A DNA stretch of 64,000 bases from Shinisaurus crocodilurus (GCA_021292165.1 CM037878.1:4650001-4714000), one strand, 5' to 3'. Shown: positions 22,113 through 33,854, counted from the stretch's first letter. Notes: generated by a model not told the origin, from the letters alone. Numbers and translations: made by a program.

Positions 22113-22560
22113 AATGTACATAGTTTCTCTGATGGCTCCTGATCCCGCAGAGTCTCCCATGGCCGGTGCCAGAGAAATGCGGCAAAGAGCCACCCCTCCC
22201 CTGCCTGGCCCAGACGAAGTTCATCCTGATTGGCTAAAGACACCTGGGCTACTGAAAGGAGGGGTGGGGGGAAGAATCTATACTGCTGCTGTGGCTTTTG
22301 GGTTTCGTTGTCTGCACGCTTTCGCGGGAGTAGGGCTCTTTTGCTGAGGCAAGCCCTGGGAAGAGGACCAACCCCCAGACAAAGGGAGTGCCTGGGTATT
22401 TATATAGTAAAGAACTAGCTTTGTTGTTTTATAGCTCTACTTGTATGTACCAAAGTGTCTCCCCACCTTTTCTCCTTCCCTCATTCCCCACCTTTTGTTG
22501 TAATCTGTTTACCTTGAATAAACTTTCCTGGTTTTACCCCACACGGTGTGTGTGGTTCCT
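22113..22560 (+). mobile_element. Possible solo LTR
   Basis: In order along the plus strand lie an inverted CCAAT box (GATTGGCT, 22228), a TATA-like TATTTATATA (22397) and AATAAA (22517) followed by a GT-rich segment. This order and spacing fit a retroviral LTR. No paired LTR, primer binding site or target duplication was confirmed. It could also be an unrelated transcript end. Confidence 0.2.
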
Positions 22561-23386
22561 CTGTGGTTCAGTGCTAAATCCAGTGTATAGACCCAGGGCA
22601 AGGCCCTGAGAGAATCAGTGTCAAGACGGCAGAGCCAAGGCTGGCAGTTTTGCACCTTTGATCTCTGGTCTTGAGAAAAGGACCGGTTGGCAGCCCTTCA
22701 TATTATAGAGTGTCTCTCCACATGGAGGTTCCACCTCGCCACGCTGAGCAATAGCTGCCAAGAGGCCCGCCCGCCCGCCCACCCCAGCTCATCGTATCCT
22801 CTGTGGAAGCCAGCGGGCCCGGTCCTCACCACCTCCTGTGACTGGCAGATTGCCTCAGCCTGCGATGCTGGGTCCTGCCCCGTGCGGAGTCTTCTTTTCA
22901 TCGCCACCTTCTCCGCTCCCTCCTCCTCTCATTCCTTTGCCTTTACCACATCCATCTCCTTTGCTGCTCCTGGATACTTTGTTTTGTCCAGTTTCTGTTC
23001 ACTCATTTTTTTGGAGCTTTCTTCTCTTTTATTCTTTTTTTAATTAAAAAACAACAACAACAACCCCCCCACTCCATATCTGCTCCATTCTTTACTCTGT
23101 TCTTCTGTCTCTGCTCCCTTCATTCTCCACCCCTCTATATGTATTTTCACCCCTTTGCCCTTCTGCCTGCCCTCTGATGTTCTCCTTCCTTTCTCTTTCC
23201 CTGTTTTGTCTTTCACTCCCCCCCCCTTTCCTGCCAGTCGCTTTGGCCCTACCACCCCTCTCTCCTACCTTCCTTCTCTCTTGTACCCGCCTCTCTTCTT
23301 TCACCCTTTTCACGTTCATCCTATCCTCCCGTCTCCATCTGCTTCCCTCCTTCTCTCCACCCGTTCTTACCATTTTCTTTTATTCC

Positions 23387-23469
23387 CAGTGTTCTCCAAC
23401 CTTGGGTCCCCAGCTGTTTTTGGTCTACAACTCCCAGCATGCCCCAGCCAGCAAGGTTGGAGAACACTG
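23387..23469. mobile_element. Palindromic hAT-type MITE, family A (copy E), internally deleted
   Basis: The left arm is intact (CAGTGTTCTCCAACC onward), but most of the right arm is gone: the palindrome centre joins directly to AAGGTTGGAGAACACTG. Confidence 0.8.
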
Positions 23470-23804
23470 CGTCCCTTTTTCTGCTCCAAACTTTATTTGC
23501 TTTTATCTTTTTCCCCACCTCACCTTCTTTTCCCATTAGGATGCCCACCTTTGGATTTCATTTCATTCCGGTAGAGCTCGTGCATCTCACCGCTGTGCTA
23601 AGCGGCAGTGATGCAAAGTCCTTCCTCGGTGCCCGCCCCCCCTGTCCCCCATCTGGGATGAAGTCTAACGGTAATATGAAATAAAGCAAAACCGAAGCCC
23701 GTGTGACCATATTTACTCACATTCACCCCTCCTTACCTCTTTTCCCCTCTCATTCCACCTTTCCCTTGGTGGGCCCTCCCTCCTCCACCCTGCCCCCCCC
23801 TGTC

Positions 23805-23905
23805 TCTCTTTAGATTGTAAGCTCCTTGGGGCAGGGAGTTGCCTTTTTGCTTTGGTGAGTCTGAAGAGCAACGTCATGGTACTGCATCAATAGTACAGTG
23901 TTGAA
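23805..23905 (+). mobile_element. Old L3/CR1-type 3' remnant
   Basis: AGATTGTAAGCTCCTTGGGG followed by CAGGGAGTTGCC is a motif widely seen in old vertebrate L3/CR1 3' ends. The rest is decayed. Confidence 0.45.
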
Positions 23906-24200
23906 TTTCTGCATGACCGGCACCAGTTTAAGGCACTGCCCCCCAAAAAGTGATTCAGCAACACTGTTTCTCGTTCCCATTATTTCCGACCTTCTCCCTG
24001 CCTCAGCCATGCTCTGCCTCGCCCCTTTCCCGTTTTTCCAGCCCTCCTCATCCTCTTCCCCTCTCCTGCTCCTCGGCTCCTTTCCCGCTTCTCCCTCTGC
24101 ATTTCTCCTTGGATCCCTCCTTGGTCTTCCTGCGTCTCCTGGCCCTTCCTGCGTGATCTGCCCGTCTCCTGCCATGCCTTCCGTGTGCACACCTTACCTG

Positions 24201-24636
24201 GCCTCTTTCCCATCACACCAGGTGGATGCACGCACCGCACGGCACACAGCACCACGGGGAGGGGGGGGTCTCCAGATCAGCCCCCAAAAGAAAAAGTGAA
24301 ACTTTTGCCTGAGCTTCTGCTCTTGGGCTAGCCGCTTCCCCCGCTTCCTCTCCCAAGAACCCCCTTTGAACCTCCTCCTGGCCTTTACCCAAAGCACTGG
24401 CTTCAGGCTGACGTCAGGATCCCAAATTCCTCTGATTCCCTGAAGGCAGTTTTGACCATGTAAGGCAAGCGGATGGCAAATGTATGTTGCCAGGGGAAAG
24501 GAGAGGAAGGGGACGGCAGAAAACCCTCTGCAAGGGGCCGGGATGTGTGCCTGGGGTCCTGGCCTGGAGGACAGCTTTCCCTGTCCGAGACTTTCGAGAC
24601 ACAACCCAGACTTCTCCCAGAGCACAAGGGACTTAA
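24201..24636. other. Unassigned stretch
   Basis: A 354-residue minus-strand frame spans 24194-25258 but crosses two MITEs and has no protein-family motif, so it was not taken as a gene. Confidence 0.4.
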
Positions 24637-24762
24637 AGCCTCCAGATGTGCTGGGCCTACAACTGCCATTATCCCCCCAGCCAGCAGCACGGCCATTGGC
24701 CATGCTGGCTGGGGGTGATGGGAGTTGTAGTCCCGGCACATCCGGAAGGTACCAGGTTGGGA
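24637..24762. mobile_element. Palindromic MITE, family B (copy 4)
   Basis: The arms CCTCCAGATGTGCTGGGCCT and AGTCCCGGCACATCCGGAAG are inverted around a GCCATTGGCCATGC centre. The right arm continues into GGTACCAGGTTGGG. Confidence 0.75.
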
Positions 24763-25120
24763 GGATCCTGGATGCTGCGGGCTTGAGCCTGCTTGAAAAA
24801 TATATATATATCCTCTTCACACAGTGCACATAACAAACTTCTGGGATAGGATGATGCCGAAACAGCTTCCAGCTTGCTGGTTTAAAAAAAGAAGGAAGAA
24901 AAGGATCAGATTGGATTCGCAGAGGCCTGTCAATCAGATGGTCCTTCCGTAATCCACCCAGAGAGCTTTTGCTGTATTGGGCAGTATAGAAAGGGAATGA
25001 ATGAATGCACAAAGGAGTGAATGAATGGTTCAGTGTAAGCTCTCTGCTCAAAGGCAGTATGCATTTTGGTATGGATGCCTGGTCTATAGTAATTCCTGGG
25101 GCTGGCAATTCCCTTTGTGG

Positions 25121-25252
25121 CAGTGTTCTCCAACCTTGGGCCCCCATATGTTTTTGGCCTACAACTCCCAGCATGCCCCAGCCAGCGTAGCTGGCTGGGG
25201 CATGCTGGGAGTTGTAGGCCAAAAACATATGGGGACCCAAGGTTGGGGAGGG
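25121..25252. mobile_element. Palindromic hAT-type MITE, family A (copy F)
   Basis: The left end CAGTGTTCTCCAACC is intact and the right end has decayed (GGTTGGGGAGGGTG). Both arms share CATATG where other copies have CAGATG/CATCTG. Confidence 0.82.
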
Positions 25253-25424
25253 TGACAACCTTTAATTGGTTAGATTAATCCATTTTTTAAAAACCCTTTT
25301 TTGGGGGAGTAAAAATATTTTTAATTGACTGAGAAGGCATCAACATTTAATCAGGCAGCACATTTTTAAAACGTTACACTCATGTATACTTTTGAATATA
25401 CATGGGGAAATGGCCCGGTCTGAA

Positions 25425-25580
25425 GGCACCTGAGGCAGCCGCCTTGCTGAAGCGAAGCAGGTCTGGGTCTGATCCGTGGTTGGAGGGGAGACCACCTGGG
25501 AAACTCATGCAGCCACCTGGAGTTCCTCGAGGTAAGGAACATTCATTGTGAATGTAATGAATGAATGAATAAATAAAATG
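25425..25580 (+). mobile_element. 5S-rRNA-derived SINE, second type, different tail
   Basis: The plus strand shows a 5S-like segment (GAAGCGAAGCAGGTCTGGGT, then GGAGGGGAGACCACCTGGGA) extending further into the 5S 3' region than the CR1-tailed SINE. It ends in TGAATGAATGAATAAATAAA rather than the CR1 end. It may correspond to the 5S-Sauria-type SINEs known from lizards; that match is from memory and unchecked. Confidence 0.6.
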
Positions 25581-25732
25581 TCCTAAAATACAGGAGGGAA
25601 TGCCCCCTCTAAGAGGGTGCCTCCTGCAACACGTGTGTGCATTATTATTTTTTAAAAAGCCTGCTCCCCCTCCTCTTCCAAAAGGATTGTTTTGATCATG
25701 TGCAGATGTAATCAATAAGCTTTGAAAGGGGT

Positions 25733-25885
25733 GGCCACAGTTCAGCAGTAGGGCACATGCTTTGCATGGGGAAGGCCCTGGGTTCCATCTTAGGTGGCAG
25801 GGAAGGACAGGAAAGGCACTTCTGTCCCGGGAACCTGGAGGCCGGCTGCCAGTCGGCTCAGACAATCCTGGGATGGATGGACAAA
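25733..25885 (+). mobile_element. tRNA-derived SINE, second family, head part
   Basis: The tRNA-like head CAGCAGTAGGGCACATGC, TTTGCATGGGGAAGG and a B-box-like GGGTTCCATCT is followed by a CTGGAGGCCGGCTGCCAGTC body. The tail of this family is seen at 61003. Confidence 0.6.
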
Positions 25886-26126
25886 CCAACTGGGGGTGTG
25901 GCTGTTTCTGGACTTCCTATTTCTGCTTCGTGCTGTGCTGAGGCCTCTGGTCGGAAAGGTTCAGAGTGCTGGGATAGGAAGACCTCTGACGTCTGACGTG
26001 GGGCAGAGGCATTCTCTTTTCAGTTCCGAGAAGTCTTGGCTTGGGTTCAGGATCTGGCTCATCACCATATCAGGGGTTGGGAAGAAAAATGCCCCCAGTG
26101 CAGATTGGCCACTAACTTCCTCTGTG

Positions 26127-26156
26127 TTTGTGTGTGTGTGTGTGTGTGTGTGCAGT
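26127..26156. repeat. (GT)n microsatellite
   Basis: A GT dinucleotide run next to the SINE at 26163. Confidence 0.9.
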
Positions 26157-26162
26157 GTGCCA

Positions 26163-26410
26163 TTTTTATTTATTATTTATTTATTATATTTATACCCCGC
26201 CTTTTTTCCTGCAAGGAACCCAAGGCGGCTTACATAATCCTCCTCCTCCTCCTCCCCAGTTTATCCTCACAACAACCCTGTGAGGTAGGTTAGGCTGAGA
26301 GGCAGTGACTGGCCCAAAGTCACCCAGTGAGTTTCATGGCTGAGCGGGGACTAGAACCCAGATCTCCCGAGTCCCAGTCCAACACTCTCACCACTACGCC
26401 ACACTGGCTC
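26163..26410 (-). mobile_element. tRNA-derived SINE, Sauria-SINE type, full length
   Basis: The complete reverse copy has a TATAAAT tail, a GCCGCCTTGGGTTCC motif, a body and a tRNA-like GAGCCAGTGTGGCG head. Confidence 0.9.
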
Positions 26411-26716
26411 ATGCATGTGAGACGTCTCTTATCTTTTTGCTCTGTAAGCACTTCTGGCAGTGCGCCTGCTCCCTCTTTGTGGCGCTTCGCTGTGGTCTGT
26501 ACTTCACAGGCTCACGGTTCCCCCAAACTGGTGCCCAAGCCTGGCCAAAGACATGTTGCTGCCGGAGGCAAAGGGCATGATGGTGCCTGCCCCCGTTCCA
26601 TGCACGGTAGCCCACCAGACGGACACGTGAATCTTACTGCCACGCTGGCGCTGGGCCAGCTTCTTCTACTGAGCCTGTGGGCAACAGACTAGCTTCGGGG
26701 GTGCAGAGCACATGAC

Positions 26717-26883
26717 CAGGGCCGGTGCTACCCTTAGGCCAACTAGGCAGCTGCCTAGAGCGCAGGGCTAAAGAGGGCGCCAGAAACGCCTTGAAAAAAA
26801 ATACAGCGCTCTCAAGTGGGAAGGGGGGGGGCGCTAAATATCTGATCTTGCCTAGGGCACCAAACTGCCTTGCGCCAGTCCTG
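26717..26883. mobile_element. hAT-type MITE, family D (copy 2) with TSD
   Basis: The ends CAGGGCCGGTGC and GCGCCAGTCCTG are inverted. The flanks CACATGAC (26709-26716) and CACATGGC (26884-26891) form an 8-base duplication with one mismatch. It is in reverse orientation to the copy at 6975. Confidence 0.85.
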
Positions 26884-26999
26884 CACATGGCACATGCAGC
26901 TCCGTCGTCCGACTGCTGACTGCTGCCACCTTAACTCTCCAGCATCTGCTGCCTGAGGCAGCTGCCTCACTTTGCCTCAAGGTAGGGCAGGCCCTGCTG

Positions 27000-27085
27000 G
27001 TGCCCTCCAGATGTATTGGACTACAAATTCCATCATCCCCAGCCAACTTGGCCTGCTGGCTGGAGATTATGGGAATAACTCTACA
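27000..27085. mobile_element. Palindromic MITE, family B (copy 5), partial
   Basis: The left arm GGTGCCCTCCAGATGTATTG and the hairpin centre are present; most of the right arm is missing. Confidence 0.6.
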
Positions 27086-27344
27086 GGTTGATCTGCACGG
27101 GGCCGGCGGAGAGACAGCCCTATGTCATTTCACCAGGCGATGGGGCATGTAGTCCCCTCACCATTGGTGTACCACTTTCACGAAACACTTGAAACCCCAA
27201 AGTGTGCTTCATGCTGTACAGTGGTGTCAACCCTCCCTCGGCCCAGGGGCTGAATTCAGTTTTGGAGAAGCTCTTGGGAGCCACAATGTGGGTGAGGCCA
27301 AAGGCAAAACGGCGCGGACCCAAAAGTACCAGCATGGTTTAACT

Positions 27345-27477
27345 CCGTGTTCTCCAACCTTGGGTCCGCAGATGTTTTTGGCCTACAACTCCCAGCATGC
27401 CCCAGCCAGCTATGCTGGCTGGAGCATGCTGGGTTGTAGGCCAAAAACATCTGCGGACCCAAGGTTGGAGAACACTG
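27345..27477. mobile_element. Palindromic hAT-type MITE, family A (copy G) with perfect TSD
   Basis: The flanks are a perfect GTTTAACT duplication (27337-27344 and 27478-27485). Both arms carry the matched private change TCCGCAG/CTGCGGA. Confidence 0.92.
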
Positions 27478-27654
27478 GTTTAACTGAAAGCTATCCTTGC
27501 CAGTAACTAAGCTGTGCAGACACAGTTCACACCCGGAGGGTTTACAAGGTACGTGAGGTGGATCATGGCACATTCTCATGTAAGGCTAAAAGGCTGGATC
27601 TTGCTTGCAGACAACTTTGTAATGCAATGGAAAGCCTACATTGCCCAGAATGCT

Positions 27655-28060
27655 CATTTATTCATTCATTCATTCATTCATTCTCTATATCGGCCAATAG
27701 CCGAAGATCTCAGGGCGGTGTACAATAATTAAAAACAAACAATAAAACACAGGTAAAAATATAAACAATAAAACATTATGACATTTTTAAAACCAATTTT
27801 AAAAGTATCTCTAAAACAAGTTAATGAAAACATGACCGCTAAAAACAGTTTACCACCCCACCATATACCATTTAATTATTAAAAACCTCAACATAGAGGG
27901 CAGTCTTAACCTGGCGCCGAAAAGATAATAAGAGTTGGCGCCAGGTGGGCCTCGGGGGAGCTTGTTCCACAGTTGGGGGGCTACCACAGAAAAGCCCTCC
28001 CCCTTGTTGAGCCTCACGTGCAGGTGGCAGTTGGAGGAAGGACCCAGGTGCAATACAAAT
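27655..28060 (-). mobile_element. L2 LINE 3' end
   Basis: The minus strand encodes the L2-type C terminus (GFSVVAPQLWNKLPRGPP) and then the 3' UTR ending in ACACCGCCCTGAGATC, CGGCTATTGGCCG and a GAATGAATGAAT tail. Confidence 0.7.
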
Positions 28061-28899
28061 GTCCCTCCTCCACTGTCTCTGCTTCCTCATCCACATGAAC
28101 AAGGATCAGGCATTACCAGAAACAGCACAAGAGAGTTTCAACGGTGATGATGGGGTAGGTTGGAGTTTGGCCACATGGGGGTGGGGAGCAAAAGGTCCTG
28201 GAGGTACAGACAAGGTGAGACCAAGGTGGTTCTAAAAACGCTTGGGCAAAAGGCAGGACAGGTGTTCTTGAGAAGAAATGAGGCAAGCCATTTGGCAATT
28301 AGAGGGGAGGGCATTTCCAGAGCATTGAACAGCCTGGCCAAAGACACAAAGCTAAGCCTGAGATAAAGGCACAGGAGAGGTGAAGGGATATCTCTTACCG
28401 GATCAATGTCTGTGGGTGTGTTTCCAGCTTCCAGGTTACACAGGAATCCTCATTAGGCAATCCGGAGAAATTTTGTCCAGCTTGTTGAGGCCTGCCTAAT
28501 GAGCTCTGTGTCATGTTCACAACTGACATAAACAGAAGATGGCCCGATAAAAAGATATCACTTCATCTCCTTTTTGTGACGGTTGTACTTTGGTAGCCAA
28601 CACAATCATCGCTATCAGTATCAAGCTGGATTCGCCAAGGTCAAAGACATGAAAAGACGTCCAGAGGGTGGCTACTTACGGTAGTCTCTATTGAGGACGG
28701 TGTGTGTGTGTTTAATCTTTAGTGAGTCGGGTTCAGCTCTTTTACATGATTGACTTTTACTGGTCCCGCTGTTTGTTTCATCCTTTTCGGATTTGGATGT
28801 TATTCTTGATTGCATTTTGCTGTATCTTGTATGTTGCTTCTGTCTTTGATAAAGTGACTAATAAATAGAACAAAGCAATACATAATAATTAGAAAGCAG
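28061..28899. other. Unassigned stretch
   Basis: The first ~270 bases may be more L2 3' sequence. Beyond that no gene was seen. Confidence 0.35.
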
Positions 28900-29135
28900 A
28901 GCAGGCCATGGTCCTCTCTGATTTTAAGGCAGCTCCTCTGGCTAGCAAATGGGCTCAATTTGAGATGTGGTCTTTGGTCTTTAAAGCTCTAATTGACCTG
29001 GGACCAGGGTACCTCTGGTATCGCCACATCCCATATGAATCTGCTCCAATTCACCCCTCATCTCTGAGGCCCTTCTCATTCTTGCTCTGGCCAGATTATG
29101 AGAGCCTCAAACTGGATTATGTGTTTTGATGTGCT
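28900..29135 (+). mobile_element. L2 LINE coding fragment
   Basis: A short frame contains LVFKALIDLGPGYLWYRHIP, matching the conserved L2 segment downstream of the RT (compare VLVLVYQLG near 46110). There are no flanking L2 parts. Confidence 0.6.
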
Positions 29136-30796
29136 CTTCCTGCCATGTTATGATTACTGTTAGAAATTTAGCAAGCTGCCTCACAGCAACTCAGTGTTGC
29201 CTGCGCTGACTAGCAGAGGTTCTTCAGGGTCTTGGCAGGGAGGGTGTTCCCATCCTTACATGCTGGGAATTATGGATAGTAGTATAAAGAGGCCCACCTA
29301 GGCATGGGCCCCGGATCTTTAGAGCTGCCCCAATTGCCATCATCTGCCTTGATACAAGCCTGCTTCTTCCCTCTGAACTCAGTAGCCATGCAGTTGCTAG
29401 GAGACCTTGGGACTCACCCCCATGGCAGACTAATAGGGAGTGTAGCATGAAGGCACCAACCTTTTAAGCTAGAGGGGAGACGGTCACCTTTCTCTCCACC
29501 GTCTGCTCATTATTTTAATTAAATCCAGAGTCCAAAATCGCCTAACAGCACCTCTGTCATCTGCCTTTCTCAGAGTGTGCCTGATGGCTGACTCTGCAGA
29601 GACCTGCCTGGCCAGTTGCTACTGGGCAATTGCACTGGCGCCCTGGGCCATTGTAGGCAGCGAGGCCCTGACAAGAGGAAGAGCAGGTGCACTGGCTGCA
29701 CATATATCATATGTAGTCCCAGAGGCCTTCTGCAACGGTTGCTTTCCCCAAGCTGGCCCAGGCCCCTTACCTTGGGGAAAAATAGAAGTGGGCTTGCTTG
29801 CAAAAAGGCTTTGAGTGAGCATCAGTGTCTGACTTTGAGGCAAGGTAATGTATGAGTGTACGGCTTGCCCTGGCTTGTTTGAGTGTGTCTGGAGCTCCTT
29901 GGCTCTGCAGTCATCTTTCTGGAGTGCACCTGCTTTTTGCATGATCCGTGTGGCCAGATTCTGGTGGATGCATGGTCTTCTTTGGCATCAGGGGTTTGCA
30001 CTAGGCTCAAGAAAGGTGAAAAGATATGGGAGGAGGATAGGAGTTTCTTGCTCTTTTGTGTTCAAAAGTCACAATTCCTCATAGCACCTTAAAGACTCAC
30101 AAATTCACTGTGACATAATAAGCTTTCATGGACAGGAGACCACTGTGTAGAAGGTTGTTTTGAAAGATGTTGCTTTTCACATAACTGGAGAAAAATGGCA
30201 CTTGCTGAAATAAAGGGACAGGAGCCCTGATGGTCTCTGTTGCATCTGATCCGCCTGGACTAGCGGGCTTTTTGCCCACATGTGCTTCCACTCCTCCTGC
30301 CTCCCTTGAATCTTTCTGCCTGAGGGTTTTCTTTCTGAAATCAAATGCCCTCCTCTCCCCTGTCCATACATCCCTTTTTACAAATAGGGGTGTCCTTAGG
30401 AGACAGGGTCCTTTAAAGACACACACACACACTTTAGAGCCTGAGGCAGTTGCCCCGGACAGCTGATTTGGGACATCATGAAAAAGCAGCAAATGCACCC
30501 TTAACCAAGTTACTGGTCTCTGAGCCTCATCAGTTTACGTTCTGTGAAATGGGTCCCATAACAGAAAACTGAATTCAAATACGTAGTGGTTTTGTGTTTT
30601 GGAGCTCAGACCACCCTCCCTGCACCATGTCCTTGGGCAAGTTGCTTTTCTTTTAGCCTCGCCAGTTTGCCTTCTGGGAAATGGGTGTTTTGTGATGAGA
30701 CGTGTCCCCTTGGCAGCCATTTTGTGAGAGTGCCCACAACACTCAAAATTTCAAAAGTGCTCACTAGGCCAAAAAGGTTCGGTACCCCTGGAATAG
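29136..30796. other. Unassigned stretch
   Basis: No gene with motif or splice support and no recognised repeat was seen over ~1.6 kb. Confidence 0.35.
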
Positions 30797-31005
30797 ACAT
30801 AAGAAGAGCCCTGCTGGATCAGTCACTAAGGGTCCATCCAGTCCAGCATTCGGTTCACCCAGTGGCCAGCCAGCTGCCCATGGGATCCCACAAGCAGGAC
30901 AGGAGTGCAACAGCACCTTCCCACCCATGTTCTCCAGCAACTGGTGTACAGAGGCATACTGGTACTGGAGGTAGCCATCAGGACTAGCAGCTATTGATAG
31001 CCTTA
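30797..31005 (-). mobile_element. L3-like LINE 3' UTR
   Basis: It reads AGAAGAGCCCTGCTGGATCA on the plus strand, the reverse complement of the family 3' end, continuing through the GCAACTGGTGTACAGAGG block. Confidence 0.75.
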
Positions 31006-32583
31006 TGATCACCTTACTGCCATGGCCAACCTGCTTCCACACAACTCCTTTTTGCTGTGGGATGTCCACTTGAGGTTCTTGCTTGCTTGGGTACTTATGA
31101 TCCTGTACTGATGCCTCCACAGACAGCCTGGATTATTTCGCATGGTCCATCGCCCGGGGCCAGGGCTGTATGATGCCATTATTCCACCAGAGTGCAGAAG
31201 AGAGGGCAGAAGCAGCACTGAGTGTGCTCTTATTCATACAGGATTTAGGATGTGGGATTCAGAATTCTTAGAATCTCAGTTTTCTTTTGAATCAGGCAGC
31301 ACATTCCTAGCCATTACAGTTATGAAGATAAGCTTGAAAGGACGTGGGGAAACCTCACTGTAATCTCAGAAGTGCGGTGGTGGGTGAGGGTGGGCTTAAA
31401 CAGATGAATAGCCATTTGGCGGGAGCGTCACTGCCTTGTCTTCCTCTTTGTCCATCTCCCGTGCCCAGCAAAACCAGAACAGATGATGAAAAAAAAAAAG
31501 TCTGAAAATTGGCAGAATAAAAGATAAAAAATACATGACAGAATGGATCTGTTCTGTTTGACTCATCCCCCCCGCCTTATTTTTAAACTTCCAGCTTTTG
31601 CTGCCTGTTTGGAACTGCAGAATCAGGGGAGGCTGCCAAGAACCTGGCAGGCCAGGATCCATGGCCGGTGTCGCATTTGGTTTGGTAGGCCTTGGGTTTG
31701 GCTGAGCAGTCCGAGTGGACACCTCACCATCCACCCTGGCTGACAAAGCTTGTGTGATGCCGAGACTTCTGTTTTCATTCCTTCGATGAAGCAGCACCCA
31801 AGTGGGTGGGGAGAGAAACCCATGCGAGTGTATTCCCCCCCCCCCCCCGTTAACTGCATGGGGTGGAAAAGGCTGGTTGGGAACCAAAAGGGAAATCTTG
31901 GAGGCCTTCGCCATCTTCTCCTCATGGCAGTGAGATGAACAAAAGTGGCAGATTGTTGGAACAGCAGTGACGGCGGCAGAAAAAAGCCACCCTTCCTCCT
32001 TTTTTGGCACCGGAGAACATTGGACAAGCTGTCGAGTGAAGAAAATTACCCACTTGAGGAGCCAAGGAACAGACAAACTCTATTTAAACCAGTAGCTTTT
32101 AGCAAATGTACTGAGAAAGCATGTACAGCAAGCAGAAAAAGGAGTCGACCATTTATGCATCGCTTATGAAAATAACTGCTCATTTCCTCTCGTGGTTGAT
32201 TTTCTCATGGCTCAGGTGACGATGGCCGTTGGACTCCCACTGGACGTACGGTGCTCGATCCAGCTGCATGGGTCTTGTATGTTGCGATATAGACTTGACT
32301 GGATCAACTGGAGCTGGTGCTAAATTGCTTCCGGAAGTTGACTCTGGACTGGTAGGCAACCGGACGGGCAAATGCGTAGTTTCACATTTGGATTTTTAAA
32401 ATCTCAAGTTCATTCTCTCCTGAATATGAAGAACTTTGTGAATTTGGGTAAAAACTTACCAAAAGGAAACTAAACCAAAATTCTCACCCGTTTCCACCCA
32501 CCAAATTCAATCGATACTTCTATTCGATATGTACATCTATTTATATATAAACCGCTTAGGGCGCAATCCTGTGGCCGGTAGAC
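31006..32583. other. Unassigned stretch
   Basis: A 226-residue minus-strand frame (31396-32076) was examined. It has no family motif and crosses a poly-C run, so it was not called a gene. Confidence 0.4.
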
Positions 32584-32884
32584 CCCACGGGGGCTTGTTG
32601 TGAACCACCCGGCGTGCGGCGTTCATGCGCCAGCCGGATTTGCATGATTACCCCTCACCGGTGCAGCTTGCTGCAATGTCTGAACCTGGCGAGGGTGGTC
32701 GGTTAGGGCAGTTAACAAACCACCCAGAACCCATGGGGTACTTTTGGGTTGTTGTGTGGCTTGTTAACCAACCCTTGCCGGGTTCGGACGTCACAACAAG
32801 CCGCTCCGGCAAGGGGTAATTATGCAAATCCGTCCGACATACAGATACAACCAGCGTGGGCAAGGTGGTTCACAAGCTTCCGTG
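32584..32884. mobile_element. ~300-base imperfect palindrome, candidate MITE
   Basis: The left arm runs CCACGG, GGCTTGTTGTGAACCACC, CCGGATTTGCATGATTACCC, and the right arm returns GGGTAATTATGCAAATCCG, GGTGGTTCACAAGC, CCGTGG. The two arms meet near AACCCATGGGG. No transposase or clear target duplication was found. Each arm carries an octamer-type ATTTGCAT word. Confidence 0.65.
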
Positions 32885-33854
32885 GCTTATTAACCACTCT
32901 GTGATCGTGCAAACCCGGTCATTACCAGGGTTGTGATAGAAGATATCTGGGCTTCCCGTAAAACAACACTTGGAATGTTCTCCTTGAGCTTGAGTCCTTC
33001 AAAAAACACACACAATTGGGGATGTCCCTAAACAGTGACAAACTGGGCTCCAGGTTTCTTTACAATTTCCCATGTGGAACATTACTGTGCGTAATGAACT
33101 GGTTCCATTTGTTTGTTTGTTCGTCCATAACTGTGGTTATAAAACCCCAAGGCGGGTGTTAGATTTGGAAAAAACAAAACACCTCATCTCCAGTATGGCA
33201 AGGGGTTGGCTTTTCCTTATCCCTACTTGTTTACTTTAGAGATTATGCGCTGAAATTTCCTCATCTGTAATTCAGGCATTTTGACCAGAGAACAAAGGGT
33301 TTCCTCAAATGGTATGTCTACTTGCATAAATCCCCTTTGCAAAAGAGCACATCTTAGTTTTCACTGCCAGTGCCAATTTGTGTTGTGTTTCTCCTGGGAA
33401 CAGAACGTTAAGCTCAGCCCAGGCTGAACTGCCCTGGTTCCTTTTTAGCAGAGGTGCAGAAATCAGGTCCCAGAGGGCCATGCATGCCCTCTTCCGCGGG
33501 CCCCACCCGCTTTCTCCCAACCATCCATTGTTTGGTGGTTTCCCGGATTCTGTGCAGGGGTGTTTTTTGTTTGTTTTTGTTTTGGTTTTTTTGCCATTCT
33601 AAAAGGTTGAAATGTCTCTCCTAAGGCCTAGTGACTGGAACTAAGAGTTTTTAGCTAAGATATGCTGGTATTTTGTTTTGTACCTGGGCCCCATCTTTTT
33701 TTTTACTGTTGGCCTCACCCACCCGCCGGAATGTAGGCCCCAAGCGTCTCCAAAATGGCATGCGGGCCTCAGGGATGGAAGAGGTTCTGCAGCCCTGCTT
33801 TTTACGGCAGAGAGGGCTGCGGAGCGTAGGCATAGGCGGTTGCTATGGCATAGC
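32885..33854. other. Unassigned stretch
   Basis: No gene or recognised repeat was seen. Confidence 0.35.

Larger units (their letters stand above)
22890..24200. repeat. Long pyrimidine-rich tract
   Basis: For about 1.3 kb the plus strand is strongly C/T-biased (for example 23088-23370 and 23990-24150). Two insertions interrupt it: a deleted MITE (23387-23469) and an L3-like remnant near 23805. The open frames here are low-complexity. Confidence 0.6.

Noticed and set aside
24194..25258. 354-residue minus-strand open frame
   Set aside because: It crosses a family A MITE, a family B MITE and unrelated sequence, with no domain or plausible start context.
31396..32076. 226-residue minus-strand frame
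   Set aside because: No recognised motif; it crosses a poly-C run and a parallel open frame overlaps it, so chance is more likely.
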